The notes below the pieces were generated by a model that was given only the letters and a program-made list of their open reading frames with translations, was not told where the DNA came from and did not search any database. DNA of 7,093 bases, from contig CAZGYE010000301.1 of NCBI GenBank assembly GCA_964530165.1, forward strand, positions 1-7,093. Reading direction: 5' to 3'. Position 1 is the stretch's first letter. Each line of letters opens with the position of its first letter. Shown in pieces: positions 5,602 to 7,093 of the stretch. The position numbers were made by a program, and so were the translations under genes. Source of the stretch: CAZGYE01 sp964530165. Its GTDB lineage: Bacteria > Planctomycetota > Planctomycetia > Planctomycetales > Planctomycetaceae.

Positions 5602-6042
5602 ATGATGACTTTGACTTTCGCCGAAGAATTCAACGTGACAATTCCCAGCGATACGGTCGAAGGACAGGCGGTTCAAGAACGAATCGTCAAGTTGCTGGAA
5701 GATTTGGATTACGCGCCGCGCGACGTGTTCGGCGTGCGTCTGGCAGTGGAAGAAGCCCTAGTCAACGCCATCAAACACGGCAATGGCATGGACCCCAATA
5801 AGAGCGTCCACATCGATTGCCGGGCCGATGCTGCACAGATTCGGATCGAAGTCGAGGACGAAGGCGACGGATTTCAGCTCTGCGAAGTCCCGGACCCCAC
5901 AAGCGATGAAAACCTCGAAAAACCGTGTGGCCGGGGCATCATGCTCATGCGAGCTTTCATGAGTCTGGTCGAATACAACAACGTCGGCAACCGCGTCGTC
6001 CTTGTCAAACATCGAAAGTTGAACTCCGAGGAGGCCGGTTAA
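5602..6042 (+). CDS. HATPase-type anti-sigma factor / serine kinase (RsbW-like)
   Basis: Kinases of this group bind a sigma factor or another output protein and phosphorylate STAS antagonists. The 146-residue product has the GHKL ATP-binding fold: N-box VRLAVEEALVNAIKHGN (45-61) with E50, E51, N55 and H59; G1 box VEDEGDGF (84-91); and G2 box GRGIMLMRAFM (110-120). There is no receiver, PAS or phosphatase domain, and no membrane segment. Start choice is uncertain: ATG codons at 5602 and 5605 fit the family length, while an upstream GTG at 5578 would add eight residues; none has a clear Shine-Dalgarno. Following a STAS antagonist on the same strand, it most likely forms a partner-switching pair with it. 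The controlled sigma factor and the PP2C phosphatase are not in the window. Confidence 0.88.
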   Translation: MMTLTFAEEFNVTIPSDTVEGQAVQERIVKLLEDLDYAPRDVFGVRLAVEEALVNAIKHGNGMDPNKSVHIDCRADAAQIRIEVEDEGDGFQLCEVPDPTSDENLEKPCGRGIMLMRAFMSLVEYNNVGNRVVLVKHRKLNSEEAG

Positions 6043-6151
6043 TAGCAGTCTGCCGGTCCGACACGAATTCACTTTTCTGCACGTTGCACCGGCTCCGAAC
6101 AGGCGGTGACCACCACTGCACGCGACGGTCCAGGAATTTCGGGAATGTGCC

Positions 6152-6180
6152 TTGCATCATTGTGCCGGATCATCTATTTG
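6152..6180 (+). promoter_or_regulatory. Possible promoter of tRNA-Asn
   Basis: TTGCAT (6152-6157) and TATTTG (6175-6180) stand 17 bases apart, about 30 bases before the tRNA 5' end. The -10 match is poor (three of six), so this is only a candidate by position. Confidence 0.25.
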
Positions 6181-6208
6181 TTCGTAAGCTCGGCAGTAGC
6201 GAACATAT

Positions 6209-6281
6209 TCCCCGATAGCTCAATCGGTAGAGCGAGCGGCTGTTAACCGCTAGGTTCAAGGTTCGAGTCCTTGTCGGGGAG
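6209..6281 (+). tRNA. tRNA-Asn (anticodon GUU)
   Basis: A full cloverleaf of 73 bases is present. The acceptor stem TCCCCGA (6209-6215) pairs with TCGGGGA (6274-6280), the D stem is GCTC/GAGC with loop AATCGGTA, the anticodon stem is AGCGG/CCGCT with loop CTGTTAA, and the T stem is CAAGG/CCTTG with loop TTCGAGT. The anticodon GTT (6242-6244) reads AAC/AAU. The discriminator is G6281. CC follows but no A, so CCA is added after transcription. A serine recombinase remnant abuts its 3' end on the other strand. Confidence 0.97.
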
Positions 6282-6587
6282 CCTTTTGTTCCAGTCTTCG
6301 AACCGCGTGGAGTTCGGTAAACAATACCAGACCTCCACGGTTCGATGGTCGTGCAGAAGCACATTCTTCACCACCCGGCGGAGAAGGTCTTTCTTTTGCG
6401 GGTTCGGTCCCTCGGCCATCACGCGCTCGAAGTTCTCCGCGATGGACGTGAGCATCTCGCGGTCGATGGCCGGGAGTTCCAGGCGTTTTCGCCTCGCCTC
6501 CAGTCCGCGTTTCTCGCCCTCCATCTCCGCCATGCGAGCACGCAGTTGCTGGACTTTCTCGTTGCAGAGTTCCGGCTTGAGCGTACC
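6243..6587 (-). pseudogene. Remnant of a large serine recombinase, C-terminal part only
   Basis: The minus-strand frame resembles the C-terminal end of large serine recombinases. It has a charged coiled coil (about CNEKVQQLRARMAEMEGEKR, near 6566-6507), then a helix with NFERVMAEGPNPQKKDLLRR and the strand pair VVKNVLLHDHRTVEVWYCLP (6374-6315). The catalytic serine domain and the zinc/recombinase domains are missing. Similarity fades near 6587, and the frame upstream (to 6707) has no recognisable relation. At its other end the frame runs on into the tRNA-Asn gene; the last 12 or so residues (LPDKDSNLEPSG) are antisense tRNA and the stop lies at 6245-6243. No start or ribosome site is evident. 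It is probably the leftover of an element integrated at the tRNA 3' end. Family recognition is by eye and rests on about 90 residues. Confidence 0.65.
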
Positions 6588-7093
6588 CCGTAGGGTCAAA
6601 CTACTGGGCCGACCATTTCGACCTATAAAACACGGGCTTTGCAACGCCTGTGATTGCCCAAGCTCGGCCGACGTCAACCAGAGATCCGCCCCGCTTCTTA
6701 TCGGCACCGAAGCTGCGGCGCTCTGGATTTTGGCTGAACCACGAATCTTGGGCAGAAATCTGGAAGCACCAGTGCGAAATCCGCCGGTGCGTCAACCAAC
6801 TGGCTGCCCGGAACCAGAGAGTCAGAGAGTTCCAGCAAGTTTGGCGAGGAGATCGGGCGGAGGCACGTTTTATGGGGCGGACCCGTGGCGAACGGGTCGG
6901 ACCAGAGAGTCGCGGACGCGGCTTGCCTTGGTTGGTCTGTCGTCGCAAATCCTTTGACGGAGTACGGGTTTGCGGTGGCGCGTACAAAACGCCGGGCACT
7001 ATTGTGCTCGGCGCCCGGTGTCAACCGTTGGGAGCGAGAGTTTGCTCCCGTCAGAAAGGCTCCCCGGTCTGTAAGCTGCTTTGGAGAACTCTC
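6588..7093. other. Region without recognisable genes, probably decayed mobile DNA
   Basis: No open frame here resembles a known protein, on either strand. The stretch begins where recombinase similarity stops. It contains a 10-base direct repeat, CCAGAGAGTC (about 6822 and 6902), and small hairpins at 6880-6898 (GACCCGT/ACGGGTC), 6990-7013 and 7030-7049 (GGGAGC/GCTCCC). A minus-strand TTGACA lies at 7024-7019 without a convincing -10. Confidence 0.5.
6984..7013 (-). terminator. Possible intrinsic terminator for a minus-strand gene beyond the right edge
   Basis: On the minus strand CGCCGAGCAC, loop AATA and GTGCCCGGCG form a 10-position stem with one mismatch, followed at once by TTTTGTA. The hairpin is stable but the T-run is short. 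No gene that it would serve is visible in the window. Confidence 0.3.

Noticed and set aside
6601..6999. Minus-strand open frame of 132 codons in the right-hand region
   Set aside because: It shows no domain, has a composition unlike the neighbouring genes, overlaps other equally open frames and has no ribosome site.
7057..7066. AGGCTCCCCG, a reverse-complement match to the tRNA-Asn 3' end, as the second attachment site
   Set aside because: The match is only 10 bases and inverted, whereas attachment repeats flanking an integrated element are direct.

Overview
The window reads as chromosomal DNA of a planctomycete (phylum Planctomycetota). The basis is a DUF1569 protein (a family I know mainly from planctomycetes), a stand-alone CoaB not fused to CoaC, a STAS/HATPase regulator pair of planctomycete type, and GC-rich codon use. 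This assignment is from family knowledge, not a database search.

Left part, minus strand (about 2577 down to 1): a DUF1569/DinB-like protein, then coaB (phosphopantothenate-cysteine ligase of coenzyme A synthesis), then the N-terminal 247 codons of an FtsK/SpoIIIE-type DNA translocase that runs off the left edge. This part is invaded by short GC-rich palindromic repeats. A 21-bp unit with core CCGGCATTGCCGG forms an in-frame array inside coaB and a second, inverted array at the coaB 3' end that holds a 100-N assembly gap. Single copies lie between coaB and ftsK and inside ftsK. A different palindromic repeat sits in ftsK at the left edge. Just upstream of the ftsK start lies a 119-nt segment that folds, on the ftsK strand only, into a 19-bp hairpin stacked on an outer stem.

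Middle part, plus strand (2778-4909): an RraA-like protein translationally coupled (TGATG) to a 464-residue MFS-type membrane transporter. It is divergent from the DUF1569 gene across a 200-bp promoter region.

Right part, plus strand (4955-6281): a promoter with a consensus TTGACA, a STAS-domain anti-sigma-factor antagonist, a hairpin-bearing spacer, an RsbW-like HATPase anti-sigma kinase, and a complete tRNA-Asn(GUU). The STAS and HATPase genes form the antagonist and kinase halves of a partner-switching module; no sigma factor or PP2C phosphatase is visible. On the minus strand after the tRNA is the C-terminal remnant of a large serine recombinase whose frame runs into the tRNA gene, marking a decayed integrated element. 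The last 500 bases hold no recognisable gene, only small hairpins.

The least expected feature is the family of repeats living inside essential protein genes. Its 21-bp unit is free of stop codons in all six frames.
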